A DNA stretch of 64,000 nt from Wurfbainia villosa (Eukaryota; Streptophyta; Magnoliopsida; Zingiberales; Zingiberaceae). The notes beneath the pieces are model-generated. The model had not been told where the DNA came from, did not search any database, and saw nothing but the letters and a program-made list of their open reading frames with translations. Below are positions 11,291 to 23,532 of this stretch, in pieces. A program made the translations under genes and the position numbers. Each line of letters opens with the position of its first letter. Within the stretch, counting starts at the first letter, position 1. The stretch is from assembly GCA_025175895.1 (NCBI GenBank), contig CM045993.1, positions 57,106,621 to 57,170,620 of the forward strand, read 5' to 3'.

Positions 11291-12001
11291 TGTCGAGAAA
11301 TCTCATTCGACACTTAGCCAAATGGCCAAGTTTCACCTATGAACTCTACCCCTTCCCGGGTAACATTCGCTCACTCTCATCTCTTGGAGTCCCTCGCCTT
11401 TAAAGTTATCTTCGTTCGGCCACGTCCCTCAGATGCGCCAAGCGTATGGCTCTGCAGCGCCATCCTTCGCGTCTCCCCCTGAAGTCTACTTACTCCAGCT
11501 TCACTCCAAGCTCCTCGTCCGGCGGTCCCTCGGATGCTCCAAGCACACGGCTTTCGCAAAGCCATCCTTCACCGACTCAAGGACCAAGTCATGAGAGGTG
11601 AAACTTGCCAAAGCTCTATGTGCGAATTACTAAGTCCTGCAAGACTCCAACGCATATATCAAATCATAATAACAATCTAACTTAAACCCTTTGCCACACA
11701 CATCAAAACCATATCACGACAAGAAATTGCCCTAACATTCTCCATTTCAAAGTATCCATACTTGAACATCCCTTGCCAAATCTTCAAACTTGGACTTCTC
11801 CTTGCCAAGAATCCATTCTTGGACTTCTCCATTGCCAAGTCTCTAAACTTGGACTTTTCCTTGTCAAGAATCCATTCTTGGACTTCTCCATTGTCAAGTT
11901 TCCAAACTTGGATTTTTCCTTGCCAAGTATTCATACTTGGACTTTCACTCGAGTCTTACCCGAGTTTAGTCAACCTTGACCTGAGGTTGATTGCTCCAAC
12001 A

Positions 12002-13493
12002 ATCTCTCTCATGTGACCTTGGATGTCCCAAACCATCCACTAGTCATACTATCATACATAATGTCAAACATATTGTCAAACATCAAAATACCACTCGAGT
12101 CTTACTCAAGCTTAGTCAACATTTACTTGAGGTCATTGCACTAATAGTCTCTCCCTTTTTTATGCTGGACAATACCTTTAAGTTAGGCTATCCCATAACC
12201 ACAACTTGTCTCTTCTTATGCCAAGGCATAATGAAGGTTTCTTAACTTAAACCCTTCATTTCTCTCCCTTTGGCATACATCAAAAAGTCTCTCATCTTCC
12301 AATGAGATCCTTCATTCTCTCCCTTTATCCAAATTCATCTTGGATTCCTTCATTCTCCTTAGTGACAAAATCGTTATCACTAAATGAAAGACAATTCTTC
12401 ACTCTCTCCCATTTTAACCTTCATCCATCATGCCTTGATGGACAAACTTCCATTAAAGGCTTGCTTCCCCATGATCATTGCACCAATAATATTCTTGGAG
12501 AGTTCCTAAACCTATAGGAAATCTAAATAATAAAAAATAAGGGTAAAACTTCAAACTTGAACTTTAACATCCCTTAAAATTTGATTTTCACCCTAATTAA
12601 CTCCCCTAATCATTTTCAATGAAAATATCACCCTTCCAATGCTTCTCTAAGCATATTATAGAGTTAGGAGTAGTTAGGGTACTTAGGGGTGCTGATAAAT
12701 AGCTAAACAAATCTTGTTTAGCCAAAATAAGACTCATCAATCGACTACATCAGTGACTAGTTGACTGATACCACCACCAGTCGACTGACTACACTAGTAG
12801 TTGATTGGTTTCTACATTTGAGAAATTAGAGTTTTCATATGAGTTTTGAAAATGCATAAGTAATTTCATATTTTTTTGAAAAATCTTGAAATTTCACACA
12901 CACATTACTTATGGTAAATACAATGGTTGAAAAATAGTTTCATATGAAAATATCCATTATTTTGAAAAAAAAGGATACATAGTTCAAAACCATTGAAAAC
13001 TTCAATATTTTTGCCTAACTTGTATTAATATCCTTAATGGTGATTGCTATCAAAAGATAGACTTCACCAATATTTTCTAAAATGATTTTAAAATTGTTTT
13101 AAAAAACTATTTTCAATCATGGTCAATGGGCTAAGTGTACATGACTTGTACATTAGCTTTCCTCATGATTTCTTTCTATGATTTAATGAGTTTGAGTTCA
13201 TTTTAATGTACCATATAAGCACATTAAGCCTAACTCATTTTCCTAACATCTCATATGTGTGTAAGGTGTTTCAATACACACACATGTTCCTATAGTCTTT
13301 GTGAGATATGATTTTTGTTCTTTCCTAAACTAAGGGTTCATGCATTGTATCTAGGCATATCTAATTTGATCACATTACCTAGGTGCCAATTAATGACATT
13401 TGTGCTTAATTTCAATTTGATTATCTTAATGCATGAATATAATCATGGTTGCATAATTTAAAAACATTTGCCAATGATACATGATGTCATGAC
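12002..13493 (-). other. 3' untranslated region of element D (first part)
   Basis: This lies between D's 3' LTR (to 12001) and solo LTR E. A weak pyrimidine-rich PPT equivalent (atctctctc) follows the LTR. It resembles the segment of N at 42134-43330, including palindrome remnants at about 12740-12800. No coding sequence is visible. Confidence 0.7.
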
Positions 13494-13676
13494 TGTTAGG
13501 GAAATCAACCCAAGTATGATCATGGTTTTGATGTGTATGTTAAAGAGTTTAAGTTAGGATGTCTATGCTTTTTATGTGTGTTCTAAGTTGTGCAGGACTT
13601 GGTGAATCACACATAAATAGCTTGATGAAGCATTGGCAAGTTCATTCATCTCTTGGCTTAGGTCCTTGAGTTGGTG

Positions 13677-13990
13677 AAGGATGACACGGGAAGAAGTTGT
13701 GAGCTTAGTGCATCCTAGGGACTGTCGGACGAGGAGCAATGGAGTTAAGCCAAAAGAAGCAGAGTTCATGGCAAGACACAAAGGATGACACGGGGAGAAG
13801 CCATAAGCTTAGTGCATCCGAGGGACCGCCGAATGAGGACAAATGGAGTTAAGGCAAAGGAAGCAGATTTCATGGCAAGATTCGAAGGATGGCACGGGGA
13901 GGAGTCATGAGCTTAGTGCATCCAAGGGACACAGGTCGAAGAAAGAGAGCTTCGATGGGATACTCCATGGGGAGATGAGAGTTGAGCGAT
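13677..13990 (+). repeat. 104-nt tandem repeat in U3 of solo LTR E
   Basis: Three units start with AAGGATG at 13677, 13781 and 13885 and each contains AGCTTAGTGCATCC followed by GGGAC. They correspond to the distal U3 module seen inverted in C, G and N (phrase CCCTCGGATGC). The third unit is shortened. Confidence 0.85.
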
Positions 13991-14442
13991 TGTAACCTTG
14001 GTCGGGGTAGTTCAACTTAGGTGAACTTGGCCAAATGGCTAAGATCAAGTGTCGGATGCTCAAACATCTTTGTTTGAGATTTTACCCGATAGCAGTCGAC
14101 TGATATAGGTATCAGTCGAATGGTACAAGTTGACTGGTCAAGAAGTTGACTGAAGTCGACTGAAGTTTTGTGGCCAACAGTCATCTACTAGGGTTTGGCA
14201 GTTGACTGTCATACCTTGACAGTCAACTATTATAAGTGAACGTGGGCACAAAACTTCTCATAGCCGACTGAGAAGTCGAACTGATAGCTGGATCAGTCGA
14301 CTTCAAGTGTGAGTAGTTGACTGATCAGTTTACCATTGAGCTGTGATGACCGCGGATCAGGCTTGGTCAGAAGCCATTGGAGTCAGCCAGCTACAGCAGC
14401 AGTCGACTGTTGCATGCCCAATGAAGAAAACAACCTCCTATC

Positions 14443-14450
14443 TATAAAAG
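14443..14450 (+). promoter_or_regulatory. TATA box of solo LTR E
   Basis: TATAAAAG lies 30-40 nt downstream of the last palindrome at about 14400. Confidence 0.7.
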
Positions 14451-14831
14451 GAGGCCTTGGGAGCCTTGAGGAGGCTAGTGCTTCATTCAAAATCTTACTC
14501 TCAAGCTCTCCAAGTGTTTTTACTCTCTTCATCACTAATTCTACTTCTATTATCTTGTGAGAAGAGGAGTTTGTTGTAAGAAGGTTCTTCTCTGCCTTGT
14601 GTTCATCTAAAGGAGAAAATAGTGGAAGGTCGAAGGAGTGATCCACTTAAAGGATTATCATGGACTAGCGGCAAGAGGCCATGAACAACATTAAAGGCTT
14701 GTGTTAGCGTTGTCTTGTTTAATTTTATTTTAGTTTTTGTTTTATTTGCGCTTTCGCTAACAACTCTTATAGTTAATCAAGAAAGGCTATTCATCCCCCC
14801 TTCTAGTCAAGCCTTCGATCTTAACAATGAC

Positions 14832-15251
14832 ATAATGAAAATAACCTAAGTATTAATCATGACATATTTTAAATATTCAGGTGATACATGATGTCATGAC
14901 ATGGATTATGGCAAACAAAGCATGACAAGTATATAAAATATACAAGTTTAAGAATACCTAAGTTTTGAACCTAATTGCCATTATCTAAAATTATATCAAT
15001 TACCAACTTTGCCATATTGACAACCTAAATCCATCAAGTGTGCCAAAATCCCCAACTTGGCACACTATTGACTCGAACTAAATTATGTCAATTATGATTA
15101 ATTTTTAAAGTTTCATTATCTCTATTGACATATCCTAAAATCTTTTAGGATTAAATTTCCACTTTCAATTCCGAAGTATCTATACCTTGAAAATGCTCTA
15201 GAGTGTCAACTCTACTATGGTTAGGTTAATTACCTTTCCATTTAAAGTTGA
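14832..15251 (-). other. Internal region of element D between E and F
   Basis: This continues D's 3' untranslated region up to the F insertion. It resembles 43320-43690 of N (phrases such as GATGTCATGACATGG and GTGCCAAAA). It ends in the TSD gttga (15247-15251). No gene is seen. Confidence 0.7.
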
Positions 15252-16808
15252 TGATGTAGCAAAATATATAGGGTTTTAAGAGTAGTTTTAGCACACATCT
15301 CATTGCATTTTGTACTGGTTTCATGCATATTCTGCCGAGTTTTGCATTCATTTCCTATTTTCTAGTTCGGAGATCTACTATTGCTATTTTTATGTATAGG
15401 ATGGCATTTTGGAGGTAGAACAACACACTCTTAGAGCTAAAGGAAGGCGAGCATGCTCTGGTCGTGTTTCTCCCATAACACGGGCATGCTCCGGAGAAAA
15501 AGAAGGCATTCAACAGATAGTTTAGAAGCGGACATGGCCTGACCGTGTGAATCTCACACGGCCGTGTCCAACCCCCGAAGCCAAAATCAGACAACAATTC
15601 CAACGCCCACATGGTCGTGTGCCGCTAGGATGACTTGACGTGACTAGGGTTTCATGGGGATTTAATGAAAGCCGACTCCTCTTCTATAAATAGGAAGGCA
15701 CACCCAAACCCTAGGGGGAGGGCCGATGGCTAGGACGGCAAGAAGGTGCCGTAAAAAGTACCAGAGACTCGCAACGGGGAGGAAGGAAGCGGCTAGAAGA
15801 TCCATCTCGACGCTCTGACACCGTGGAGAACAACCAAGACACACAAACTGGATAGGACAGAAAGTACTTTCTTTATTTTCTTGTTATACTTGCATTGGAA
15901 TGACTTCTCTTAAGATGTCTTGTGTTTATTCTCATTTATCTATGGAGTAGATATTTCGATTCTAGGATTAGGGAGTAACTTGTGTATGTAGACATGCTAG
16001 TTCAAATAGTTATTCATCTCTTTTGATTTTATTTGCAATTTTGTATTGTTTAGATCGATGAGGATTATGTCTTGATTCTATTTATATTGAACATAGGCGA
16101 TACAAGGGTGAGAGCCTTCGTATCAAAAATCTAGGAGAACCAAGGATGAACTTGGCAGTCATCCTCCCTCCCGTAATCGTAGAAGAAAGAATATGATAGA
16201 GTAGGATATAAAATACGATCCGCATCTTCATAGGAATTATTAGGATGTGTTCGTACCCTAATAACCTATCTTGAAATAAGGCCCAAAGTAGGAGAGATTA
16301 ACTCTAGAAGGGTTGAGGGACCTTAGTGACAGAGGGTTCCCAACGGTATCAAACCCCTGAGCTCTGATGATCCGAAAGGGAAACTCGATTAGGAATAGGT
16401 AGTTCTCGATAAAAGTAAAAGTTAATTGGGCAAATGCATGATGATCCTCCCGCAAGATCGTAATTAGAGATCCCAAACGCATCTAATTGATAGCATGTTC
16501 CACGACGCACAAGTGAAATTGAAGTCCTAGAATCCTCTTAGGGAACTTCGAACCTACCTTCGCTTCTTCCGAGTGACAATGTACTTGAGTTAGGACTACT
16601 GTCAACCTCGAAACCCTTATTCTTAAGATATTAACTCCGAACAACAGCATCCACTAGAAAAATGGTATTGAAATCTCAGTCTTTGTGGGATCGATAAATC
16701 TTTTATTACTTGACAACATTGGTGCACTTGCGGGTGTTGAGCGCGAGCGAGCGCTTTAAGTCCTTAACGATTCCCGTCGAAGATTTGTGATCGCACTCGC
16801 ATGCATCA
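15252..16808 (+). mobile_element. 5' LTR of element F
   Basis: This 1557-bp LTR runs from TGATGTAGC to GCATCA. The TATA box is at 15685-15693. It matches the 3' LTR at 27922-29026 plus 39574-40056 with many substitutions, so the insertion is old. Confidence 0.9.
15685..15693 (+). promoter_or_regulatory. TATA box of element F
   Basis: TATAAATAG in the 5' LTR, kept in the 3' LTR at 28386-28394. Confidence 0.7.
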
Positions 16809-16814
16809 TGTTTT

Positions 16815-16832
16815 TGGCACCATTGTCGGGGA
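16815..16832 (+). other. Primer-binding site of element F
   Basis: TGGCACCATTGTCGGGGA lies six nucleotides after the LTR. It resembles the tRNA-Asp-type PBS (TGGCGCCGTTGCCGGGGA) of Athila and Tat elements, with three transitions. Confidence 0.8.
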
Positions 16833-17094
16833 CTGTTGATTTGATATCGAATCGAAAGTGGATAGTTTGTATCAGACCTAGGCTAGATTTTTTTTCTTGT
16901 TTTATTTTATTTCATTTCAGTTTATTCAGTTTTGAATTTTTGCTAATCATATTCAGTCTAGATTAGTTTTATTAGTCATATCACATTTTCCCTTAGTTCA
17001 GTTCCCTAGGTTTGCTCTAATTATTACTCTATTCTAAGTTTATTTGTTTCCCCTTTAGTGAGTAGCCCTACCATGTTAGTTTAGCATGCCCAAC

Positions 17095-17900
17095 CTTTGA
17101 AAGAGTATACGACACCCAATCACAAAGTATGGAATTCCAGCATAGTTATCTCGCGGATCCAAGCCATGAGCTAGGAGATAAACCCCGCACTAATTACCCT
17201 CATTCAAGAGAGGCAGTTTGGGGGGACTCAGATCGAGGGTCATTACTAGAACCTTGAGGAGTTCTTGCCATACTGTGGCATGGTGCAGTATGAAGGGGTC
17301 ATAGCAGATGTAATTAGGTTGATTACCTTCCCATTCTCACTAAAAGGGGAGGCCAAACGATGGTTGTGCACTTTACTCGAAAGGAGCATAACCACATGGG
17401 AGCAGTTGGAACATGTGTTCCTCAGTAAATACTTTCTGCTTAGAAAACTCACCTATTTAAGGAATAGAATCCTTTCTTTCAAGCAAGGCCATGAAGAGAC
17501 TTTGGCCGAGGCCTGGGTGAGATTCCAAGAGTTGATACTTCAATGTCCGCATCATGGATTATAGGATTGGTTGCTCATTCACATCTTTTAGTGTGGTATC
17601 TCCAACTCAGCTAGAGAACTCTTAGACACGACCACGGGGGGGGGGGGGGGGTGATGATGAAGAGAAGCATGAACGAAGTTTATCGTATCATAGAAACAGT
17701 GGTTGAGACCCTCCAAATGTGGGCAGATAATGAGCAAGAGTTTTGCCCTAAAAAGGAAGTAGATGAGTCGAAGGTGGCCTGCCGAATACGAGATGAGAAT
17801 GTGGAGAAAGAGTACTATGGAAAGAAAGTGTTCCACCCCTCGGAGTTGAAAAAGAGGAGAAGAACCAGAGCCAGTGGTAATGAACAAACACCCTTGCCAT
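17095..17900 (+). pseudogene. gag: Decayed gag of element F
   Basis: An open piece at 17265-17564 holds a typical Ty3/gypsy gag core: LITFPFSLKGEAKRWL, SITTWEQL, then AWVRFQELILQCPHHGL, which is characteristic of Athila gags. An in-frame stop follows in the motif after HHGL. A 15-G tract at 17637-17651 sits where the frame changes, and a second open piece runs 17651-17902 in another frame. The start region before 17265 is also broken. It would have been the particle shell protein and is not functional. Confidence 0.8.
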
Positions 17901-18101
17901 GAAAGGAAACCCCTACCACCAAATCTTAGATATGAATTTCTAGGCCCAAATTTGACCTATCCAGTAATTATAAACACCAGTTTAGGAGAAGCTGAGACAA
18001 GAAAGTTACTGGAGGTAATGAAGACATATAAAAAGGTATTGGGCTATACCATCGAGGACATTAAGGAATAAATCCGTCCCTCTGCATGCACAAGATAATC
18101 G
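17901..18101 (+). pseudogene. Protease/linker region of element F
   Basis: An open piece (17874-18071) reads into the segment just before RT, with the phrase NLRYEFLGPNLTYPVI and VLGYTIEDIKE, which is usual in the linker before Athila RT. It then meets a stop. No protease D-T/S-G triad can be recognised. The region is too decayed to assign a protease. Confidence 0.5.
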
Positions 18102-18722
18102 TTGAGGACGGGCATAAAGTCAACCGTGGAACATCAAAGGCGACTTAACCCGAACCTGCAAGAGGTTGTGAAGAAAGAAGTGCTCAAGTTGCTGGACGCA
18201 GGAATAATTTACCCAATTGTAGATAGTGAATGGGTTAGTCTGGTTCATGTAGTCCCAAAGAAGGGTGGAACTACGGTGGTCAGAAGTGAAGAAAATGAGC
18301 TCATTCCTATTCGAACTATAACGGGATGGAGAATGTGTATAGATTACCATAAGCTAAATAAAGCAACAAGGAAAGATCACTTCCCCCTTCCCTTTATCGA
18401 TTATATGTTGGAATCTCTTGCTAAGCATTCTCACTTCTGCTACCTTGACAGGTACTCCAGATTCTTCCAAATCCCTATTCGCCCTAATGATAAGGAGAAG
18501 ACTATTTTGACCTACCCTTATGGGACCTTTGCATATAGAAGAATGCCATTTGAGCTATGCAACACTCTGGCTACATTTCAGTGATGTATGATAGCCATTT
18601 TCTCGGATTTGATTGAAAAGACCATGGAAGTGTTCATGGATGACTTTTCTGTATATGGAATGAATTTCAATGCTTGTCTAAAAAACCTATCACGAGTCTT
18701 GTAGAGATGTGAGGAGAACAAT
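18102..18722 (+). pseudogene. pol: Reverse transcriptase of element F (broken)
   Basis: The fingers and palm of a Ty3/gypsy RT are clear: VEHQRRLNPNLQEVVKKEV, LLDAGIIYPI, WVSLVHVVPKKGG, WRMCIDYHKLNKATRKDHFPL, FQIPIRPNDKEKT and YGTFAYRRMPFELCN. An in-frame TGA at 18583-18585 falls in the usual FQRCM motif (Arg to stop). The frame continues to the catalytic FMDDFSVYG at about 18632-18655, with a further TAG at about 18703. FMDD instead of YVDD is the Athila-type variant. It would copy RNA into cDNA in the particle. Confidence 0.85.
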
Positions 18723-19340
18723 TTGGTGTTGAATTGGGAAAAGTGTCATTTCATGGTCATGGAGGGAATAGTGTTAGGATATAAGATATTAGGAAACGGT
18801 ATTGAAGCAGACAAGGCAAAGGTCGAAGTAATTGAAAAATTGCCCCCACCTAGGGATGTTAAAGGCATCCGAAGTTTCCTAGGTAATGCGAGTTTCTATC
18901 GGAGGTTCATAGAGAATTTCTCTCAAATAACAAAACCCCTGATGAACTTATTGGTTAAAGATGTAGACTTCATTTTTTACCAGCAATATCTTGAAGCATT
19001 TAAAGAAATTAAAAAGGCTTTAGTGACCACCCCTATAATACAACCCCCTGATTGGAGCTTACCATTCGAGGTTATGTGTGACGCGAGTAATTATGCAGTA
19101 GGTGCAGTATTAGGGCAGCGGAAGGACAAGAAACTATACGCAATTCACTACGCCAACAAGACATTGAACGAGGCACAAATTCATTATGCCACAACAGAAA
19201 AAGAACTATTAGTAGTGGTATTTGCTTTTGACAAGTTCAGATCGTACCTATTAGGGTCGAAGGTCATAGTCTACACTGATCATGCAGTAGTTCGCTACTT
19301 GCTTAGTAAAAAGGAGGGAAAACCCCGCCTCATCCGCTGA
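18723..19340 (+). pseudogene. pol: RT connection and RNase H of element F
   Basis: This continues the RT frame as a 205-residue open piece: LNWEKCHFMV, EGIVLGYKI, RSFLGNASFYRRFIENFS, then an RNase H core with MCDASNYAVGAVLGQ, TTEKELLVVVFAFDKFR and VYTDHAVVRYL. These supply the D, E and D acidic residues of RNase H. A TGA ends it inside the usual RWILLLQEFD motif. RNase H would remove RNA from the hybrid. Confidence 0.85.
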
Positions 19341-20760
19341 ATCTTGCTGTTATAGGAGTTTGATATAGAAATTAGAGATAAGTGAGCCTTAGAGAACATA
19401 GTGGTAGACCACCTATCACGTTTGTCCTTAGACAAACAATTAGAAGGGGAAGATAGGACCAAATTAATGACACGTTATGGGATGATACACTCATGGTTGT
19501 TAGTAAGGTTACCACACCCTAGTACGTAGATTTGGTGAACTTTTTAGCAAGAAGGGTAATTCTGTCAGAATATATAACCCAACAAAGGAAAATGTTGTTC
19601 GCAGAGGTAAAACAATATGTGTGGGATGATCCATTTTTGTTTAAAAGATGTACGAATAGCGTATATCGAAGATGTGTATCGAAGGAAAAAGTTGGTAGCA
19701 TCTTTTTTCATTTTCATTCCTCCGCATACGAGAGGCATGTAGGAGTCTCAAAAACGGTCACAAAAGTGCTCCAGGTAGGATTCTACTAGCCTAGATTATT
19801 TAAAGATACACGTAACTATGTAGTATCCTATGATCGGTGCTAGCGAATGGGTAATATAGGTAGGAGTCATGAAATGTCATCGAATACCATATTAGAGGTA
19901 GAACTCTTTGATGTATGAAGAATAGATTTTATGGGACATTTTACTACTTCATGAACGAATAGATACATTCTGGTAGTCGTAGATTATATTTCTAAGTGGG
20001 TAGAAGCTGTGGCATCACCCCACTGCCATGCTAGAATGGTTATCAAGATGTTCAAAAGGACTATATTTCCTAGATTCGGAGTCCCCCAGGCTGTAATTAG
20101 TGATGTAGGGTCACACTTCAACGAGAAGCAGTTCGAAAGATTGCTGCACAAGTATAGGGTAATCCATAAGGTCTAGACGGATTATCACCCTCACACGAGT
20201 GGATAGGTAGAAATTTTGAATCAGAAGATTAAAAGAATTCTCGAAAAAATAGTCATCGCATCTAGGAGAGATTGGTCACAAATGCTGGATGATGCCCTTT
20301 GGGTCTATCGAATAGCTTACAAGACTCCCATCGGTATGCCCCCATTTTGTTTGGTCTATGGGAAGTCGTGCCACCTACCCATGGAATTGGAGCACAAGGC
20401 TTATTGGGCGATCAGGAAGCTGAATCTGGACATAGGTGTAGTGGGAGAGAAATGGAAACTATAGTTAAGTGAATTAGATGAAATCCAACGAGATGCTTAC
20501 GAACATGCAAAGGCATATAAAAAGCGAACAAAAAGATGGCATGACCAACATATCCTTAGAAGAGAGTTTAAGAAGGGGGACTTAGTTCTCCTATATAATT
20601 CCAGATTAAAGCTCTTCCCAGGAAAACTAAAGTCAAGATGGACGGGACCATTTCAAATTAGAAGGGTGTACCCATATGGGACTGTGGACATATGGAGTAG
20701 GGAATCAAGAGAGTTTAAGGTAAATGGGCAGTGATTAAAGAAGTATCTGGGAGAGTATCA
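19341..20760 (+). pseudogene. pol: Integrase of element F (multiple stops)
   Basis: Fragments in two frames show the tether (DIEIRDK, VVDHLSRL), a decayed zinc-binding region near 19700-19850, the core with IDFMGHF, LVVVDYISKWVEAVA and VISDVGSHFN (about 20095-20115), and an open piece at 20216-20464 with LNQKIKRILEKIV and WVYRIAYKTPIGMPPFCLVYGK. A GPY/F-like module follows at about 20600-20670 (KSRWTGPFQI). Stops lie in the core (TAG after HKV, TAG in the TSGQ motif) and at 20463. It is not functional. Confidence 0.8.
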
Positions 20761-21037
20761 AAATTGTGACAAAGATTAATGGAGGTTCACAGAACCACCT
20801 GAGCCAAGCTGAAGCAAAGGAGTGTGGTCGAGCTAAACACCTTAAACAAGCGCTTCTTGGGAGGCAACCCAAGTTTAAATCTATATGTTTTTAGTCTTTT
20901 TGCATTCATGCATGTTAGTTTAGACTTAAATTTTTATCCATTGGAATCTTCACTAGTGCTTAGGATCAAATAGAACTTGCTAGGTAGAAAGGAGATCCCT
21001 TGTTAGAACCTCAGAATGAAGCATGGGTGGTCGTGTG
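20761..21037 (+). other. 3' region of element F before insertion G
   Basis: Non-coding as far as can be seen, with many stops. It ends in gtgtg (21033-21037), the TSD copy of G. It rejoins F's sequence at 26544 when G is removed. Confidence 0.6.
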
Positions 21038-22228
21038 TGTTGGAGATCGAACGGCCGACTAGAGGGGGGTGAATAGCCCTTTGTCGTTGGATGAAGTAAT
21101 TTGCTTGTCTACAAAACTAATTAGCGCAACGGAAACAACAAGACAAGCAAATATAAATAGAAATACTAAAACCAAAGAGATGAACAATGCTAACACAATA
21201 TGTAACGTGGTTCACGGCTACGCCACTAATCAACGCTCCGATTCGTCCAAGGTGAATCACTCCTCCAAAGCCAATCACTATTGGTCTCTCCTTTGCACAA
21301 AGCTAGGTGGAGGTAACCTTTACAATCAAGATCACTCTTATTACAATAAGATTGAAGTAAAGACAAGTAAGAAGAGTTTAATGCTTGTGGAGCACTAGGA
21401 AGATCACTTAGAGCATAAGCATTAGCCTCTCAAGGCTCCACTCCCTCTCTTTTTATAAAGAGGAAGAATTTCTTCCCGTTGACCGCCACCAGTCGACTGC
21501 CGCCACTCTAACGACCTCCGAATATGTCGGATCCCGACCGTTGTAGTCCAACGGAACACTTGGCAGTCGACTGATGGAACCCATTAGTCGACTGCTGCCT
21601 CCGTAGTCGACTGCCCAGTCGGCTACGAGCGGTTTTGTGGCCAAACCCTTTCGACACCGATCGGCCGCCAGAATGATCAGGTCTGCAATGATCGCTATTA
21701 TATGGCAAATGATCACGCTTCAAACCAACCAATAATACCAATAACTCCATTCGATTAAAGCAATGATCGCCATTCCATGGCAATGACCGGGTGTTGGGAA
21801 ATCCCATCCGACACTTAGCCAAATGGCCAAGTTTCACCTAAGAGCTACCCCTTCCCGGGTTACATTCGGCCACTCATCCTCTGGAGTCCCTTGCCTTCGG
21901 TTCTCTCTCCTGGGCCACGCCCTGCAAGATCAGCGCACGGCTCTGCAATGCTCCTTCGCATCTCTTGCCTCGAAGTCTACTTCCTCCGGCTTCACTCCAA
22001 GCTCCTCGTCCGGCGGTCCCTCGGATGCTCAAAGCGCACGGCTTCCGCAAAGCTATCCTTCACCGACTCAAGGTCCGAGTCATGAGATGTGAAACTCGCC
22101 ATGGCTCCATGTGCGAATTACTAAGTCCTGCATGACATCAACGCACATATCAAATCAACATAACAAGCTAACTTAAACCCTTTTCCACACACATCAAAAC
22201 CTTATCATGGCAAAAGATTGCCCTAACA
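21038..22228 (-). mobile_element. 3' LTR of element G
   Basis: This 1191-bp LTR runs from TGTTGGAG to CCCTAACA. The minus-strand TATA box is at 21449-21460. Palindromes at about 21489-21615 are intact, but at 21655-21795 they are replaced by GATC-type sequence, for example GCAATGATCGCC at 21760-21771 where the 5' LTR has GCAGTCGACTGCC at 26059. Confidence 0.9.
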
Positions 22229-22244
22229 ATCTCCCCCTTTTTGA
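22229..22244 (-). other. Polypurine tract of element G
   Basis: The minus strand reads AAAAAGGGGGAGAT immediately before the LTR start TGTTAGGG. Confidence 0.85.
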
Positions 22245-23532
22245 TGTGTGGCAATCCGTTTAAGTTAGGTAAAAACATTTGATATAAAATTTTAAGGTAA
22301 GAAAGCATGTAAACATAAACACGATATAGCAACATGCAACTCCCCTTTAATCCATGAAACTCCCCATACAAATTTCTCCCCCTATCACATTTTTACAATT
22401 TCTCCCCCTATCACAATTTACTTAAACATAATTATTTCTCCCCCTTTGACACCATCAAAAAGATTAACACTAAGTTATAAACTCATGACATCAAATATAA
22501 TAGAAGGAAAATACCAAAAATTGGATTAAAACCTGAATTTGGCCTTCACTGTTCAGTTTTTCAGGCCATCAGTCGACTGGTTCAGACTACCAGTCGACTG
22601 GCACAAGGTTTTTAGGAATTCCTGATTTTCGGACCGAAATTCAAAAATGCATTAAAAATTCCAAAAAATTCGAAAAATCATGAAATTTGGGAAACACATT
22701 TCTTTTAAGTATATTTATCAATGAAAAATAGTTTGTCATGAAAAATTATTATATTTTCACATTTTTGCCAAAACTCCAAAAGCTTTAAAAACTACTGGGT
22801 TTTTGATCATGTGAGTATCAAGTTTAACACCTAGTTTTGGTTCCAATTGTTTCAAAACATGAATACATAGATTTTAGATTAAGAAATTATTTTGAAAACA
22901 TATGAAATATCCAACCATGATCTTTGGGCAATATGTCTATGAATTAAACATAAGCCTTCCCCATGATTGATCTATTATTGCTATTTTGATACCTTAAATG
23001 ACCATCTAAATGCCATAGGCATTAGTGGACATTTGTATCATCCTAACATCTCACTCATGCTAAGTTTTCAATCAATGGTAGCCTATTGTGTGTGTGAGAT
23101 GTATCCTAGAGGGTATTTGTATATACTTAACCATTATATTCATGCAATTCTATCAAGGTTAAGTATCAACCTAACAATCCTCATGATCATAAAGGCATAT
23201 ATCAATTAATTCTACATTATGATCATGAAATACATGTTTTCATCAAATTATAATCATGCATTAGGTATTATATCATGGTAATAAGCAAAGTATCACCTAA
23301 AGCATGATTTAAACCCTATTTCTCATGATTATGTGCCAAATTTCAATGTCATAAATCATGATTGCAAACATGTGTAACAATTACATTAAATATCATGATT
23401 TAAGCATTATTAACTATTTATAGGCACGTTATCATCACCTAACACTATTTCAAAATGTGTTGTCCCGCCATCCTAAGTCAACCAAAATATGATATAGGTC
23501 AAGTCCATATGGTTGACTACCCTAGGGTTTTT
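22245..23532 (-). other. Conserved 3' untranslated segment of element G
   Basis: About 1.29 kb aligns with the segments of C and K. It holds two perfect CAGTCGACTG palindromes at 22570 and 22591, 21 nt apart. There is no long open frame. Confidence 0.7.

Larger units (their letters stand above)
4165..11737 (-). mobile_element. Element C, gag-only copia-type (TR-GAG-like) retrotransposon
   Basis: This is a complete element flanked by the perfect TSD ttctc (4160-4164 and 11738-11742), inserted in D's 3' LTR. Its order on the minus strand is 5' LTR (10526-11737), PBS, Gag (8751-10463), a 1.1-kb 3' untranslated segment, PPT, then 3' LTR (4165-7597). Solo LTR B interrupts the 3' LTR. Without B the element is about 5.3 kb. 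There is no protease, integrase, reverse transcriptase or RNase H, and no space for them, so it must be mobilised in trans. Confidence 0.92.
10526..11737 (-). mobile_element. 5' LTR of element C
   Basis: This 1212-bp LTR runs from TGTAGGGG to CCCTAACA. In transcription order it has distal U3 modules based on CCCTCGGATGC (near 11421 and 11523), the CAGTCGACTG array, the TATA box at 10929-10940, and a U5 end carrying the conserved TTCACCCCCCTCTAG motif. Confidence 0.92.
2709..12001 (-). mobile_element. 3' LTR of element D (interrupted by C and B)
   Basis: It starts TATTGAGGATC (the partner LTR at 47733 has TGTTGAGG, so the first G has mutated) and ends CTCCAACA at 12001. Without the insertion it is about 1.7 kb. 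It contains a 10-G tract (2735-2744), a TATA-like TTTTAAAG at 3199-3208, a degraded field of CAGTCGACTG half-sites (3236-3640) and repeated modules with the phrase ACTTGGACTT near 4000-4160 and 11780-11945. Confidence 0.8.
13494..14826 (+). mobile_element. Solo LTR E
   Basis: This 1333-bp solo LTR runs from TGTTAGGG to CTTAACA and is flanked by the perfect TSD atgac (13489-13493 and 14827-14831). It is related to the C/G/K LTRs but has a divergent 3' end. Three tandem units of exactly 104 nt start at 13677, 13781 and 13885. Palindromes such as CAGTCGACTG lie at 14093-14412. The TATA box is at 14443-14450 and the U5 end motif TTCATCCCCCCTTCTAG near 14790. There is no PBS or internal region. 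Confidence 0.9.

Noticed and set aside
14336..14646. Short open frames on both strands near the TATA box of E
   Set aside because: They overlap promoter and transcribed leader of a solo LTR and match no domain.
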